Source: Flagellimonas amphidinii | GTDB taxonomy: Bacteria; Bacteroidota; Bacteroidia; Flavobacteriales; Flavobacteriaceae | Assembly: GCF_013090115.1 (NCBI RefSeq) | Contig: NZ_JABFNN010000044.1 | Span: 62,001 to 126,000, forward strand | Reading direction: 5' to 3' | DNA: 64,000 nt | Shown: piece by piece, positions 47,552 through 57,414 of the stretch | How positions within the stretch are numbered: the stretch's first letter is position 1 | How the letters are laid out: the number at the start of each line of letters is the position of its first letter | Notes under the pieces: generated by a model | What the model was told of the DNA's origin: nothing | The model's database searches: none | Seen by the model: only the letters and a program-made list of their open reading frames with translations | Translations under genes and position numbers: made by a program

Positions 47552-50500
47552 ATGAGCAATTTTCTTCGGGTATTGATTTTATTGACATTAGTGGTAAGTT
47601 GTGTTTCCTCAGAAAAAGATAACGCTCATTATACAACTGAAACAAACCCTCCCAGTAAAAAACATGTATTTACAAAAATAGAAAGTGCACAAAGCGGTAT
47701 AACCTTTTCCAATACCATAGAGCATGATGTCTCAACCATGCACAATTTATTCGACTATGATTACTTCTACAATGGTGCAGGTGTAGGCCTTGAAGATCTT
47801 AACAATGATGGACTGCTAGATGTTTTCTTCTGTGGCAACCAAGTAGCCAATAGATTATATCTCAACCAAGGTGAATTACAGTTTAAGGATATTACCAATA
47901 CTGCCAATATCAATACAGGAAAATATTGGTCCAATGGCATCTCTTTTGTAGATATCAATAAAGATGGGTGGATGGATATTTATGTGTCGCAAGGCGGTCC
48001 ACATCTTCGTGAAAACAGGAAAAACTTGCTGCTCATCAATCAAAAAGATGGGACTTTTTTGGAAAAAGCTGAAGATTACGGTTTAGCGGATGCTGGCATT
48101 AGTACTCAATCCGTCTTTTTTGATTTTGACAAGGATGGCGACTTGGATTGTCTGGTCATGAATGAGAACGAACTTTATGGGATGGACCCTATTTCATTCA
48201 ACAAATACCTAGAAGCAAATCAAGAAGCTATTTATTATAATTCTTCCCATCTGTACCGGAATGATGGTGGTTCATTTGCCGACATTACCAAAAGTGCTGG
48301 TTTGGAAAAACCCATTTTTGGCCTTGGTTTGGTTGTTTCTGATATTGATGAGGATGGTTGGCTGGATATTTATATGGCCAGCGATTACTATCTTCCGGAT
48401 GTACTATACATTAATAATCAAAACGGAACCTTCTCCAATAAGATAAAAGAATCTACCAATCAGATTTCCTTTTATGGTATGGGTATAGACATTGCCGACC
48501 TTGACAACGACAATCTTCAGGATATTTTTGTACTGGATATGGCCGCCAACGATCATGTGCGATCTAAAACGTTAATGGCCTCCATGAATACCAAACGCTT
48601 TGATTACTTGGTGAACAAGGCTGGATTCCATTATCAGTACATGTACAATTCCCTACAAAAAAATCTTGGTGGAGCCAAATTCAACAATATTTCCCAATTG
48701 TCTGGTGTTGCCAATACCGATTGGAGCTGGTCCGTGCTTATGAACGATTTTGACCTTGACGGCCATAAGGAAATCCATGTGACCAATGGCTACCGGCGGT
48801 ATGCATTGGACAATGACCTTCAACGTAGGGTCTTTGCAGCCAAACAAAAATATAGAGGTCAAGTACCCTTAGAAGTAAAAAAGCAATTGTACGAATCCAT
48901 GCCTTCGGAAAAGTTACCGAATATCTTGTACAAAAGAACGGCAGACCTTACTTATAAAAATCTTTCCAAAGACTGGGGACTTGATGATTTCTCCTTTAGC
49001 AATGGAGCCGCTTCTGGAGATTTGGACAATGATGGTGATTTAGATCTCGTCATTAACAATATGGATGATGAGGCTTTTGTATATCAAAATCTTTCCATTG
49101 AAGAAAACAAAGGCAATTATTTAAAGGTAATTGCTCAGGGGGACTCTTCTGAGGAATTTGCCAAGGTAAAAATAACCGCCGGTGGAAATTCCCAACTCAT
49201 TGAAATAAAACGAATACGAGGTTATAGATCTTCGCAAGAAAACACTGCTTTATTTGGTCTAGGGGGAAACACTGTTGTGGACACCATAAGTGTATTCTGG
49301 AACTCTGGAAAGATGGAACAAAAATTTGATATTCCCGCTAACTCCACAATTACATTTGAAGAAAGTGAAGCAATAACCGCTATCAAAAAATCCGCTACTA
49401 AAGCCCATTATTTTTCCAAAGCAAATGCGTCAAAACTTGGATTGGATTTTGCCCATAGTGAAAACGCTTATGATGATTTTGAGAAAGAAATACTACTTCC
49501 CTACAAACAATCCACTCTAGGGCCTTTTATCACCAAAGGTGATATCAATGGTGATGGACTGGAAGATATGCATGTAGGAGGCGCTTCAGGACAGGCGGGG
49601 CAACTTTTTCTGCAATCCCCCAAAGGATTTACTCCAATCACCTCCCCTGCTCTATTAACAGATGCGCAATTTGAGGACATGGAATCTATATTTTTTGATT
49701 TTGATGGAGATTCTGACCTTGACCTTTATGTAGTCAGTGGAGGAAACGAGTTTGCAGAACATTCATCATATCATACAGATAGAATTTATATCAATGATGG
49801 AAAGGGCCAATTCAGCAAACACATTGAAACCACTCTAACCAATTATCCGAAAAATGGAAAAACAGTATCCATTATTGATTACGACAAGGATGGAGACCAT
49901 GACATTTTAGTAGGGAACAGGGTTGTTCCCCAGAAATATCCTAACCATCAATCTTCTACCCTATATGAGAACATGGAGGGTAAACTAGTCGACGTCACTC
50001 AAAAAATAGCTCCAGAACTACTTGATTTTGGTATAGTAAACGATATACAAACCACAGATATCAACAATGATGGATGGATGGATTTCATAGCTGTGGGCGA
50101 ATGGACCGGAATAGGAATATTCATCAATCAACAGGGCTCCTTTAAAAGTTTAGAAAAAGAAAATACGGCTCTAAATGAAAAAGGATGGTGGTTTTCAGTT
50201 CATGAAACTGATGTCAACAATGATGGCCTTAAAGACTATATAATAGGAAATGTGGGTTTAAACATCAAATTCAAGGCCTCCGTAGAAAAACCATTCAAAA
50301 TTTACGCAACAGATTTTGATGACAATGGCACCAACGACATTGTTCTGAGCAAAAAATATAACGGCACCTACGTTCCAGTTCGCGGCAGGGAATGTTCTTC
50401 ACAACAAATGCCTTTTATCAAAGAGAAATTTGAAACTTACTCAGAATTTGCAAATGCCTCCTTGGTGGACATTTATGGTGAAAAATTGAGTTCCTCATAC

Positions 50501-50890
50501 GAGAATAGCGTTACCGAATTTAAATCCATAGTATTGATCAATAAAGGTGATTTAAATTTTGAAAAACAAGCACTCCCCATTGATGCGCAAGCTTTCCCGT
50601 TATTAAATGGTGTTTTGGTCGATGTAAATAAAGACGGCTATGAAGATGTGATTACTGTAGGAAATATATTTGGCACTGAGGTAGAAACCCCAAGGCTTGA
50701 TGCACTATCGGGAGTAATACTACTATCTAATGGAAAGGATGGATATATTAGCGTACATTCGCAAGATTCAGGATTGTTGCTACAGGGCAATGTGAAAGAT
50801 GTTGAACTTATCTCAACTTCTAAAAATGAGCGATATTTGATCAATACGGTCAACAATGGTCCTTTGGGAATTCATAAAATCTCATCATAA
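47552..50890 (+). CDS. FG-GAP (VCBS) repeat lipoprotein with ASPIC/UnbV domain
   Basis: A 1112-residue surface lipoprotein (lipobox VVSC, Cys17). It carries 14 calcium-loop repeats of the DxDxDG type: seven before and seven after a central ASPIC/UnbV domain (about 525-600, with IEIKRIRGYRSSQENTALFG). Examples are DLNNDGLLDVFF, DINKDGWMDIYV, DFDKDGDLDCLV, DIDEDGWLDIYM, DLDNDGDLDLVI, DINGDGLEDMHV, DYDKDGDHDILV and DVNKDGYEDVIT. Such proteins are cell-surface beta-propellers, often encoded with SusC/SusD pairs. Its ligand is unknown. It is 53 bases after the ASST-like gene and may share its promoter. Confidence 0.9.
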   Translation: MSNFLRVLILLTLVVSCVSSEKDNAHYTTETNPPSKKHVFTKIESAQSGITFSNTIEHDVSTMHNLFDYDYFYNGAGVGLEDLNNDGLLDVFFCGNQVANRLYLNQGELQFKDITNTANINTGKYWSNGISFVDINKDGWMDIYVSQGGPHLRENRKNLLLINQKDGTFLEKAEDYGLADAGISTQSVFFDFDKDGDLDCLVMNENELYGMDPISFNKYLEANQEAIYYNSSHLYRNDGGSFADITKSAGLEKPIFGLGLVVSDIDEDGWLDIYMASDYYLPDVLYINNQNGTFSNKIKESTNQISFYGMGIDIADLDNDNLQDIFVLDMAANDHVRSKTLMASMNTKRFDYLVNKAGFHYQYMYNSLQKNLGGAKFNNISQLSGVANTDWSWSVLMNDFDLDGHKEIHVTNGYRRYALDNDLQRRVFAAKQKYRGQVPLEVKKQLYESMPSEKLPNILYKRTADLTYKNLSKDWGLDDFSFSNGAASGDLDNDGDLDLVINNMDDEAFVYQNLSIEENKGNYLKVIAQGDSSEEFAKVKITAGGNSQLIEIKRIRGYRSSQENTALFGLGGNTVVDTISVFWNSGKMEQKFDIPANSTITFEESEAITAIKKSATKAHYFSKANASKLGLDFAHSENAYDDFEKEILLPYKQSTLGPFITKGDINGDGLEDMHVGGASGQAGQLFLQSPKGFTPITSPALLTDAQFEDMESIFFDFDGDSDLDLYVVSGGNEFAEHSSYHTDRIYINDGKGQFSKHIETTLTNYPKNGKTVSIIDYDKDGDHDILVGNRVVPQKYPNHQSSTLYENMEGKLVDVTQKIAPELLDFGIVNDIQTTDINNDGWMDFIAVGEWTGIGIFINQQGSFKSLEKENTALNEKGWWFSVHETDVNNDGLKDYIIGNVGLNIKFKASVEKPFKIYATDFDDNGTNDIVLSKKYNGTYVPVRGRECSSQQMPFIKEKFETYSEFANASLVDIYGEKLSSSYENSVTEFKSIVLINKGDLNFEKQALPIDAQAFPLLNGVLVDVNKDGYEDVITVGNIFGTEVETPRLDALSGVILLSNGKDGYISVHSQDSGLLLQGNVKDVELISTSKNERYLINTVNNGPLGIHKISS

Positions 50891-50927
50891 AGGCGATTGA
50901 TGAAACCTTTTTATTTAACCTTTACCA

Positions 50928-51659
50928 ATGAGTGAACAGATATACGGAATTAGGGCAGTTCTTGAAGCAATTGACGCCAACCAACCCATCAATAAAATAT
51001 TCCTCCAAAAGGGCTTAAAGGGCGAGCTTTTTAAAGAATTGGAGACATCCATTCGAAAAAATGGCATCAGTAGCTCTTATGTCCCTATTGAAAAACTCAA
51101 TCGGTTGACAAGGAACAACCACCAAGGGGCGGTCGCTCAAATTTCTCCGGTACAGTTCCAAGACTTTGAAGTCATGGTGGAACAAGTAGCCCAAAAAGAG
51201 GAAAAACCTTTTTTTCTGCTTCTAGATCAAGTATCCGATGTGAGAAATTTTGGAGCTATCATCAGAACAGCCGAATGTAGTGGAGTCCATGGCATCATTG
51301 TTCCTAAAACTGGAGCTGCTCCCATAACTGATGATACGGTAAAAACATCTGCTGGAGCTGTTTTTAATGTTCCCATTGCCAAAGTGGACCATCTTAAGGA
51401 TGCTATTTTCTATTTACAATCCATGGATATCAATATTGTGGCAGCCACTGAAAAGACCGAAAATGAAATTTACGAAGTAGACTTCAATAAAGCTTGCGCA
51501 ATAATCATGGGAGCCGAAGGCAAGGGCATTTCACCTTCCATACTCAGTATTGTAGACCACAAGGCCAAACTCCCGTTAATGGGAAAAATAGAGTCCTTAA
51601 ATGTTTCCGTAGCCTGTGGTGTGTTTTTATATGAAGTAGTCCGGCAACGAAAAGGCTAG
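50928..51659 (+). CDS. rlmB: 23S rRNA (guanosine-2'-O)-methyltransferase RlmB
   Basis: A SpoU-family enzyme of 243 residues that methylates G2251 in the 23S P-loop. The N-terminal L30e-like domain (EQIYGIRAVLEAIDANQPIN) is followed by the SPOUT domain with LLDQVSDVRNFGAIIRTAE, IIMGAEGKGIS and ESLNVSVACGVFLYEVVRQR (the deep trefoil knot). The stop codon overlaps that of the convergent rhomboid gene (shared CTAG). Confidence 0.96.
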   Translation: MSEQIYGIRAVLEAIDANQPINKIFLQKGLKGELFKELETSIRKNGISSSYVPIEKLNRLTRNNHQGAVAQISPVQFQDFEVMVEQVAQKEEKPFFLLLDQVSDVRNFGAIIRTAECSGVHGIIVPKTGAAPITDDTVKTSAGAVFNVPIAKVDHLKDAIFYLQSMDINIVAATEKTENEIYEVDFNKACAIIMGAEGKGISPSILSIVDHKAKLPLMGKIESLNVSVACGVFLYEVVRQRKG

Positions 51660-52384
51660 GTGTCACCTTTCTTTTTATACTCATAGTTGATTTTGACAGC
51701 CTCTTCTTCAGTATCATGCGGATTACCTTCAATAAAGTTTCCATTTTCATCAAAATGCTTTAAAAAAGGGTCATTTTCCTCATCATAATCCTCTTTCTCC
51801 CAATCGTATTTACGTTCAGCAGGAACTTTCACTTTAATCAATAAGGCCAGCAACAAACCAGTTATAAAGCCTGAAAGATGTCCTTCCCAAGAGATACCAT
51901 CCTTTACGGGAAAAATGTACCAGATCATACTTCCATAGATAAAAACCACCACCAATGAAAGCGCTACCAATCTATAGTATTTTGCAAAAATTCCTTTAAA
52001 GAAAATAAAGCTGGCCAAAACATAAATAACACCACTGGCCCCAATATGGTAGGAAGGTCTAGCTATCAACCAGGTCATTAATCCAGAAAGAAGAATGCCC
52101 CACAACAAGATTTTAGTTGCCGATTGACCATAGAAATAATACAAAAAAGCGGTCAAAACAACCAAAGGCAAAGTATTATTATAGAGATGTTCCAAAGAGC
52201 CATGAATAAATGGACTAAAAAGGACTCCTCTTAAACCTGATAATCGTCTGGGGTATATCCCATAATCATTAAAATTGACCCCAAAACGTACTTCTATCCA
52301 GAATACAGTCCAGATAAGGAGTACTGCCAGTAAAGGAGCAAATAGAACTCCATTGGAAAATTTAAAATGACTTTTCTCTTCCAC
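51656..52384 (-). CDS. Rhomboid-family intramembrane serine protease
   Basis: A 242-residue inner-membrane protease. The catalytic dyad is Ser117 in HIGASGVIYVLASF and His169 in WEGHLSGFITGLLLALL. The HGSLEHLYNN segment (about 61-70) is the conserved HxxxN-like loop. About six hydrophobic segments fit the fold. The first possible start after an in-frame stop is a GTG at 52384. The C-terminal tail is acidic and cytosolic (EKEDYDEENDPFLKHFDENG). It is convergent with rlmB. Confidence 0.92.
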   Translation of the reverse strand: MEEKSHFKFSNGVLFAPLLAVLLIWTVFWIEVRFGVNFNDYGIYPRRLSGLRGVLFSPFIHGSLEHLYNNTLPLVVLTAFLYYFYGQSATKILLWGILLSGLMTWLIARPSYHIGASGVIYVLASFIFFKGIFAKYYRLVALSLVVVFIYGSMIWYIFPVKDGISWEGHLSGFITGLLLALLIKVKVPAERKYDWEKEDYDEENDPFLKHFDENGNFIEGNPHDTEEEAVKINYEYKKKGDT

Positions 52385-52505
52385 GCTGATTCAACTTCAA
52401 TTATCTGACCATACCCTTGAATTTACACAAATTGTCATGTTCTTCCATAAAACCGTTGATAAGTTGGACGTATATGACCTCTAAAATTGTCTTATTTTTA
52501 TCGTT

Positions 52506-53783
52506 ATGAATGAACCTTTGGCAGAGCGTATTCGGCCTAAAACATTGGAAGACTATGTTAGTCAAAACCACTTGGTAGGCCAAGATGGCGCCCTAACACA
52601 TCAGATTAAAAATGGAATAGTCCCTTCATTGATATTTTGGGGACCGCCCGGGACGGGAAAGACCACATTGGCCAATATTATCGCCAATGAAAGTCAACGC
52701 CCATTTTATACCCTAAGTGCCATAAGTAGTGGCGTAAAAGATGTGAGGGAAGTCATTGAAAAGGCCAAACAAAGTGGAGGCCTGTTTACTTCCAAAAATC
52801 CAATTTTGTTCATAGATGAAATTCATCGTTTTAGCAAATCCCAACAAGATTCGCTATTGGGCGCCGTGGAGAAAGGTTGGGTAACGCTTATTGGTGCCAC
52901 TACCGAAAATCCAAGTTTTGAAGTTATTCCCGCATTACTTTCCAGATGTCAGGTCTATATTCTGAATCCTTTTAGTAAAGAAGACTTAGAAGCACTTTTA
53001 CAAAGGGCTCTTGATACGGATGAAGTACTAAAATCAAAAAAAATAGCTCTAAAAGAAACCGAAGCTTTGCTTAGGCTATCGGGAGGCGATGGCAGAAAGT
53101 TGTTGAACATCTTTGAATTGATTGTCAATTCAGAAATCAACGAAAAAATAACCCTCACAAATGAACTGGTCCTCAACAAAGTACAAAAGAACACCGTATT
53201 ATATGATAAAACGGGAGAGCAGCACTATGACATTATATCGGCCTTTATTAAGTCCATTAGGGGCAGCGACCCTAACGCAGCAGTATATTGGCTGGCAAGA
53301 ATGATAGAAGGTGGTGAGGATGTAAAGTTCATAGCTCGAAGAATGGTGATTTTAGCTTCTGAAGATATAGGAAATGCCAATCCTACCGCTTTGGTGCTGG
53401 CAAATACCACCTTTCAAGCTGTAAATACCATTGGTTATCCAGAAGCCCGAATCATTTTGAGCCAATGTGCCACTTATTTGGCGAGTTCTCCAAAAAGCAA
53501 TGCAAGTTACATGGCCATCAAAGGTGCTCAACAAAAAGTTAGGGAAACAGGTGACCTTTCTGTTCCCTTGGCCATTAGAAATGCCCCCACAAAATTGATG
53601 AAAGACCTAGGCTATGGCAAAGGCTACGACTACGCCCATGACCATGAGGACAATTTTATTGATTTTGAATTTTTACCTGAAGAAATTTCCGGGACCACTT
53701 TTTATCAACCTGGTAAAAACCCAAGAGAAAATGCCATGAGGGAATTTCTTAAGAAACGATGGAAGGACAAGTACGGATTTTAG
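52506..53783 (+). CDS. rarA: Replication-associated recombination protein RarA/MgsA
   Basis: A 425-residue AAA+ ATPase of the clamp-loader family that acts at stalled forks. Walker A is [14 protein letters not shown] (about 45-58), Walker [16 protein letters not shown], sensor 1 [11 protein letters not shown]. The C-terminal MgsA domain has [20 protein letters not shown] and [14 protein letters not shown]. Its stop overlaps by four bases the stop of the next, convergent gene. Confidence 0.97.
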   Translation: MNEPLAERIRPKTLEDYVSQNHLVGQDGALTHQIKNGIVPSLIFWGPPGTGKTTLANIIANESQRPFYTLSAISSGVKDVREVIEKAKQSGGLFTSKNPILFIDEIHRFSKSQQDSLLGAVEKGWVTLIGATTENPSFEVIPALLSRCQVYILNPFSKEDLEALLQRALDTDEVLKSKKIALKETEALLRLSGGDGRKLLNIFELIVNSEINEKITLTNELVLNKVQKNTVLYDKTGEQHYDIISAFIKSIRGSDPNAAVYWLARMIEGGEDVKFIARRMVILASEDIGNANPTALVLANTTFQAVNTIGYPEARIILSQCATYLASSPKSNASYMAIKGAQQKVRETGDLSVPLAIRNAPTKLMKDLGYGKGYDYAHDHEDNFIDFEFLPEEISGTTFYQPGKNPRENAMREFLKKRWKDKYGF

Positions 53784-54652
53784 AACTTAATGTGAAGTTC
53801 TTTTGACATTTTTTCACCGTTTTTGGAGTATTCAAGCATCCATTTACCTTCTTTCTTAAAGACCATTCCATTGGCTCCTTGATAATCTACAAGAAAAATA
53901 TTGTCCACAGAAGTTTCTTGAAGTTTCATTACCACTTTTGGAGTGCTGTCCACCAACTGGTACCCTCCACCTACGGGCTGTGCATAAAGGATTTCTGACG
54001 AAGAGGCTTCAATTGCCCCAACTTTAGCTTCTGCTTCTTCCTTCACTTTTTCTGCCTTAGTAAAATTTGATGCTACCGGTTCTTTGGATTCATAACTTTG
54101 ATTCTCAGGGGTAGCTTCTTGGATCACCACTTTAGGGTCCGGTTTTTTCTCCAATGATTTTACATCATCTTTAAAACTTACTATGATTGGAGCTTCAGCA
54201 GGTTTTTCCTCAACTTTTTCTTTTGGGGTATATTGATAATTAATCCCGTTAAAGGAAGTAAAGGCATCTTTCAAAGCTTCTCTGTAAGCTACCTTATATT
54301 CCTTGGATTTACTTTTACCTTCTATGGTTCTAAAAACCTCAATTCCTTGGCAATCTTTAAAAACCACATTCACTTTAGTAGTGAACATGGAAGATTTATC
54401 CAAAAAATCAGCCAATAGTCCCAAACATCTATTACTGACCAAATCCACAGGCAAAGCATCCTCATAAACCGCATTAAAACCTTTCTGAGTGAGTAAATGC
54501 TTTAACATTGTACTGGTTTGATGCTTATTTTCTTGCTTGAAGGCATCAAACTTTTTGGGCACAATTATGTACTTATACTCGTTAAATTGAGCATTCATGG
54601 CACTGTGAAAACCCATTGCAAATACTACTATATATATAAGTTTTGATCTCAT
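53780..54652 (-). CDS. Secreted hypothetical protein, 290 residues
   Basis: Signal peptide about 1-22 (ends AMNA, giving the mature start QFNEYKYIIVPKKF). The first half (about 22-140) has a compact pattern of alternating strands and helices (KKFDAFKQENKHQTSTMLKH, YEDALPVDLVSNRCLGLLAD) that recurs in Bacteroidota periplasmic proteins. The middle is a charged, Pro/Glu-rich linker with TPKEKVEEKPAEAP, and the C-terminal 60 residues again look folded (YQLVDSTPKVVMKLQETS). I do not recognise a family. It is the last gene of the radC operon. Confidence 0.7.
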   Translation of the reverse strand: MRSKLIYIVVFAMGFHSAMNAQFNEYKYIIVPKKFDAFKQENKHQTSTMLKHLLTQKGFNAVYEDALPVDLVSNRCLGLLADFLDKSSMFTTKVNVVFKDCQGIEVFRTIEGKSKSKEYKVAYREALKDAFTSFNGINYQYTPKEKVEEKPAEAPIIVSFKDDVKSLEKKPDPKVVIQEATPENQSYESKEPVASNFTKAEKVKEEAEAKVGAIEASSSEILYAQPVGGGYQLVDSTPKVVMKLQETSVDNIFLVDYQGANGMVFKKEGKWMLEYSKNGEKMSKELHIKF

Positions 54653-54665
54653 AGGGAACAGATAA

Positions 54666-56117
54666 TCAATTATCGTTCCAAGATATGATATTAAATCCGA
54701 ACTGTAAAGACGCGTAGTGGCTATCCGCTATATTTTGATAACTTAAAAGATTATCTCCAAGAATATAAAAGTTGAGTGGTCCTGCTTGGAAATTAAGTCC
54801 CAATCCAATATTGGACAAAGAATATTTGTCTACGGTATAAGTTGTTTTCAAGGAAAACGCTCTCCCTAATCTTTTTTGATAAAATGCCGTTAAAGCTGCT
54901 TGTACGCCTCTTGGCCTATTCTGCAAAAAAAGTTGCCCGCCAACACTATTTCTGTAAAAATCTTGATTCGCTTCGCTTTCCACATTTATTCCACAACCAC
55001 AATCTTTGTCACGACCTTCTCCCTGTCCATAATCATACCGGATAGAACCATATGCCTTAATGGGTCTAAGTGATATGTAACCAGATTCATTTTCTTCATA
55101 TGGAAGTGAAGCTTCAATATCATCTACCAATTCTTGCCACAAATTGTTGTCCAGTTCATTAATGTCCTCTGGCAGAAATACTGTGATGCCCTCTGTTTCG
55201 GCACTACCCTTAAGGGTAAAGTTTCTAATATCTTTAGATTGATACATGAGCCCTAAGTCCAAAATACTTCCTGTGACAGTAGTTTGTGGGTTAAGTTTGT
55301 AACTAAAACCTGCATCAAACCCGATACCGAGATTACCCCCTAAAAGCATCCTTTTGGTCAATAAGCTGGTTAGGTCCGCAGATGAGGAATTATCATCTTC
55401 CAGAAGATCCAAAATTTCATCAAATCCAGCGGTTCTTAGTTGTAAATCCGCATCAATGCGGCTCACATAAATATTGTTCTCTCCTTGAGTTGTTATAAAT
55501 GATCCTGAATTACCTGTTGACTGAAATTGAAAGATATTGGAGTATAATTTTGCTCTTGCCCCCACAGTAAGGGTATTGCTGATTTTCCTGTTTATTCCAA
55601 AATGAAAAACATTGACCATTTCTCCCCTAAGACTTAAGTCTCCAAGATTAAAACTCCTTCCTATATTAGCCCCTCCGTTCCCTTCAAAGGCCAATATGGC
55701 GAAATCTTTAGGCCAATAAACTATTACATCCGTCTCTAAATACATTCCAAAGGAATAATAGTCGTCTGGTCTATTTCTTCCTCGAAAACCAATATTGAAT
55801 GCTTCTATCTGATTCGTAAAACTGAAATCATCTTTTCTGCTCATGGCATCCAACACCCTCTCCCTTACTTTAGTGGTAAAATCAATTCCATCATTGGCAA
55901 AAAGATCATTGACCGTTACCCCACTTGTACCAGCTTGAAACGACAAACCAGATATGGCAGGTATTCCAGTATGCCATTTTTCCAATGTCTTTACACCTGG
56001 GTTTATCATTAATGATTGTGGAATTTCGTAAAAATCGTATAGTAGTTGCTTGTTCTGGGAAGACAATGTTGTGCCTCCAAGTAAAGTGATCAATAAAAAC
56101 AGTTTACCTAATCTCAT
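54666..56117 (-). CDS. DUF5723-like outer-membrane beta-barrel protein
   Basis: A 483-residue protein with a signal peptide (about 1-20) and a long, repeated amphipathic beta pattern typical of barrel proteins (GFRGRNRPDDYYSFGMYLET, FNLGDLSLRGEMVNVFHFGI, ending YASLQFGFNII). The first mature residues (LLYDFYEIPQSLMINPG) match the start of the DUF5723 family of Bacteroidota, to which I assign it with moderate confidence. An internal Cys-rich loop (KDCGCGINVE) is unusual. It overlaps the upstream lipoprotein gene by four bases (ATGA). Confidence 0.75.
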   Translation of the reverse strand: MRLGKLFLLITLLGGTTLSSQNKQLLYDFYEIPQSLMINPGVKTLEKWHTGIPAISGLSFQAGTSGVTVNDLFANDGIDFTTKVRERVLDAMSRKDDFSFTNQIEAFNIGFRGRNRPDDYYSFGMYLETDVIVYWPKDFAILAFEGNGGANIGRSFNLGDLSLRGEMVNVFHFGINRKISNTLTVGARAKLYSNIFQFQSTGNSGSFITTQGENNIYVSRIDADLQLRTAGFDEILDLLEDDNSSSADLTSLLTKRMLLGGNLGIGFDAGFSYKLNPQTTVTGSILDLGLMYQSKDIRNFTLKGSAETEGITVFLPEDINELDNNLWQELVDDIEASLPYEENESGYISLRPIKAYGSIRYDYGQGEGRDKDCGCGINVESEANQDFYRNSVGGQLFLQNRPRGVQAALTAFYQKRLGRAFSLKTTYTVDKYSLSNIGLGLNFQAGPLNFYILGDNLLSYQNIADSHYASLQFGFNIISWNDN

Positions 56118-56665
56118 TTTAATTGGAACAGGAATTCTGCTGCTGATTTTAATATGATCTTAGGGTCGGATTCAGAAGAAACACTTGTAGTATCGCTTAG
56201 GTTTCCTGCTATTACTCTTAGTGTGGATGTAGTTGTTAGAATGGCTAAATTCTTTCCTGTTGGGCCATAGGTGACGTCCCTGGTCAAACTTTCCGACGGT
56301 GTCGGTTCAATTGTAAAGGTTTCTATATCCAAAACAGTACCTGCTTCATCCAAAAATTCAATCGCCAAGGTTATTCTTTTACTCGTGGTATTTTCAATTT
56401 CATAACTCAAGGTGCCTTCCAAAAGGCGTTCAGCCACAAATTGTTCGTTGAACGCATCAAATTCAAATGTTTGAGCGTAGAAAATTCCAGAAATATTTAT
56501 GGAATTGATAAAATCTTCGGTAGACTCTAGATAAAATAAACTTGAAGTAAGGGTTGGTGTAACACTAAGATCATCAAATTGACTAAAATCCTGCTCTTCT
56601 GAGCAAGAAACCAAGGAAAAGGCTAAAACGAAAAGACAACTAAAACGGAAAAAGATTCCTTTCAT
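56114..56665 (-). CDS. Hypothetical lipoprotein, 183 residues
   Basis: I take the ATG at 56665 (MKGIFFRFSCLFVLAFSLVSC, lipobox VSC); an in-frame start 42 bases upstream adds an unlikely prefix. The mature protein (SEEQDFSQFDDLSVTPTLTS, then LSYEIENTTSKRITLAIEFL) is mostly beta and resembles a single immunoglobulin-like domain, but I cannot name it. Its stop overlaps the ATG of the DUF5723-like gene, so the two are translationally coupled and probably act together at the outer membrane. Confidence 0.72.
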   Translation of the reverse strand: MKGIFFRFSCLFVLAFSLVSCSEEQDFSQFDDLSVTPTLTSSLFYLESTEDFINSINISGIFYAQTFEFDAFNEQFVAERLLEGTLSYEIENTTSKRITLAIEFLDEAGTVLDIETFTIEPTPSESLTRDVTYGPTGKNLAILTTTSTLRVIAGNLSDTTSVSSESDPKIILKSAAEFLFQLK

Positions 56666-56724
56666 TGGGTTACAAAGCATTTTCTGATAGAACAATCTAG
56701 AGCACAACGCACCCTACTATAACT

Positions 56725-57414
56725 TTACAAAATGCTTTTTATTTCAAAAAGATTGTTAATCATTTTACATTTTCCGTGTTCAGATTCTTTATGAAAATTA
56801 AAATGAAGAGCGTTCATACCAACTGAAACAGCACCAATAATATCCGCCTCTAAGTTATCTCCTACCATAAGGGCATTTTTCGGATTGACTTTAGCCAATT
56901 GCAATGCCATTTCAAAAATTTGCGGATGAGGCTTTTTTACCCCTGCCGTTTCTGAATCGACAATCTCATTGAAATAGTGATGAATATTTCCTCCCTTAAG
57001 CTTTTTCACCTGTACTTCCTGAAAACCATTGGTGATAATGTGCAGGTGGTATTTGGGATTCAAATATTCCAAAACTTCTACTGCACCGGAAATCAAATTT
57101 GTAAAGGTGGACAGGTATATGATGTATTCATCGGCCAACACATTAATTTGCTCATCGGAAACCATGCTGCCAATAGCATCAAAGCTGCGCTTTAACCTTT
57201 GATAGCGCAATTCTGATTTACTCACTTGGTTCTCTCTGTACAACTTCCAATATTCAAGGTTAATGGGGGTATAGACTTTTAAAAAGTCCTCTACATTTAT
57301 ATCTAATTGGTTTTTAGAAATAATTTTTTGAAATGTAAGGGCTGAGTTTTTTTCAAAATCCCAAAGAGTGTGGTCCAAATCAAAAAAAATATCGGAAATC
57401 TGATCCTTAAACAT
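56725..57414 (-). CDS. yjjG: YjjG-family HAD pyrimidine nucleotidase
   Basis: A 229-residue haloacid-dehalogenase-fold phosphatase that hydrolyses noncanonical pyrimidine nucleotides. HAD motif I is FFDLDHTLWDFEKN, motif II is seen in HIITNGFQEVQVKK, motif III in GVKKPHPQIFEMAL, motif IV in LMVGDNLEADIIGA. The start overlaps the preceding gene by eight bases, so it is translationally coupled. Confidence 0.9.
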   Translation of the reverse strand: MFKDQISDIFFDLDHTLWDFEKNSALTFQKIISKNQLDINVEDFLKVYTPINLEYWKLYRENQVSKSELRYQRLKRSFDAIGSMVSDEQINVLADEYIIYLSTFTNLISGAVEVLEYLNPKYHLHIITNGFQEVQVKKLKGGNIHHYFNEIVDSETAGVKKPHPQIFEMALQLAKVNPKNALMVGDNLEADIIGAVSVGMNALHFNFHKESEHGKCKMINNLFEIKSIL

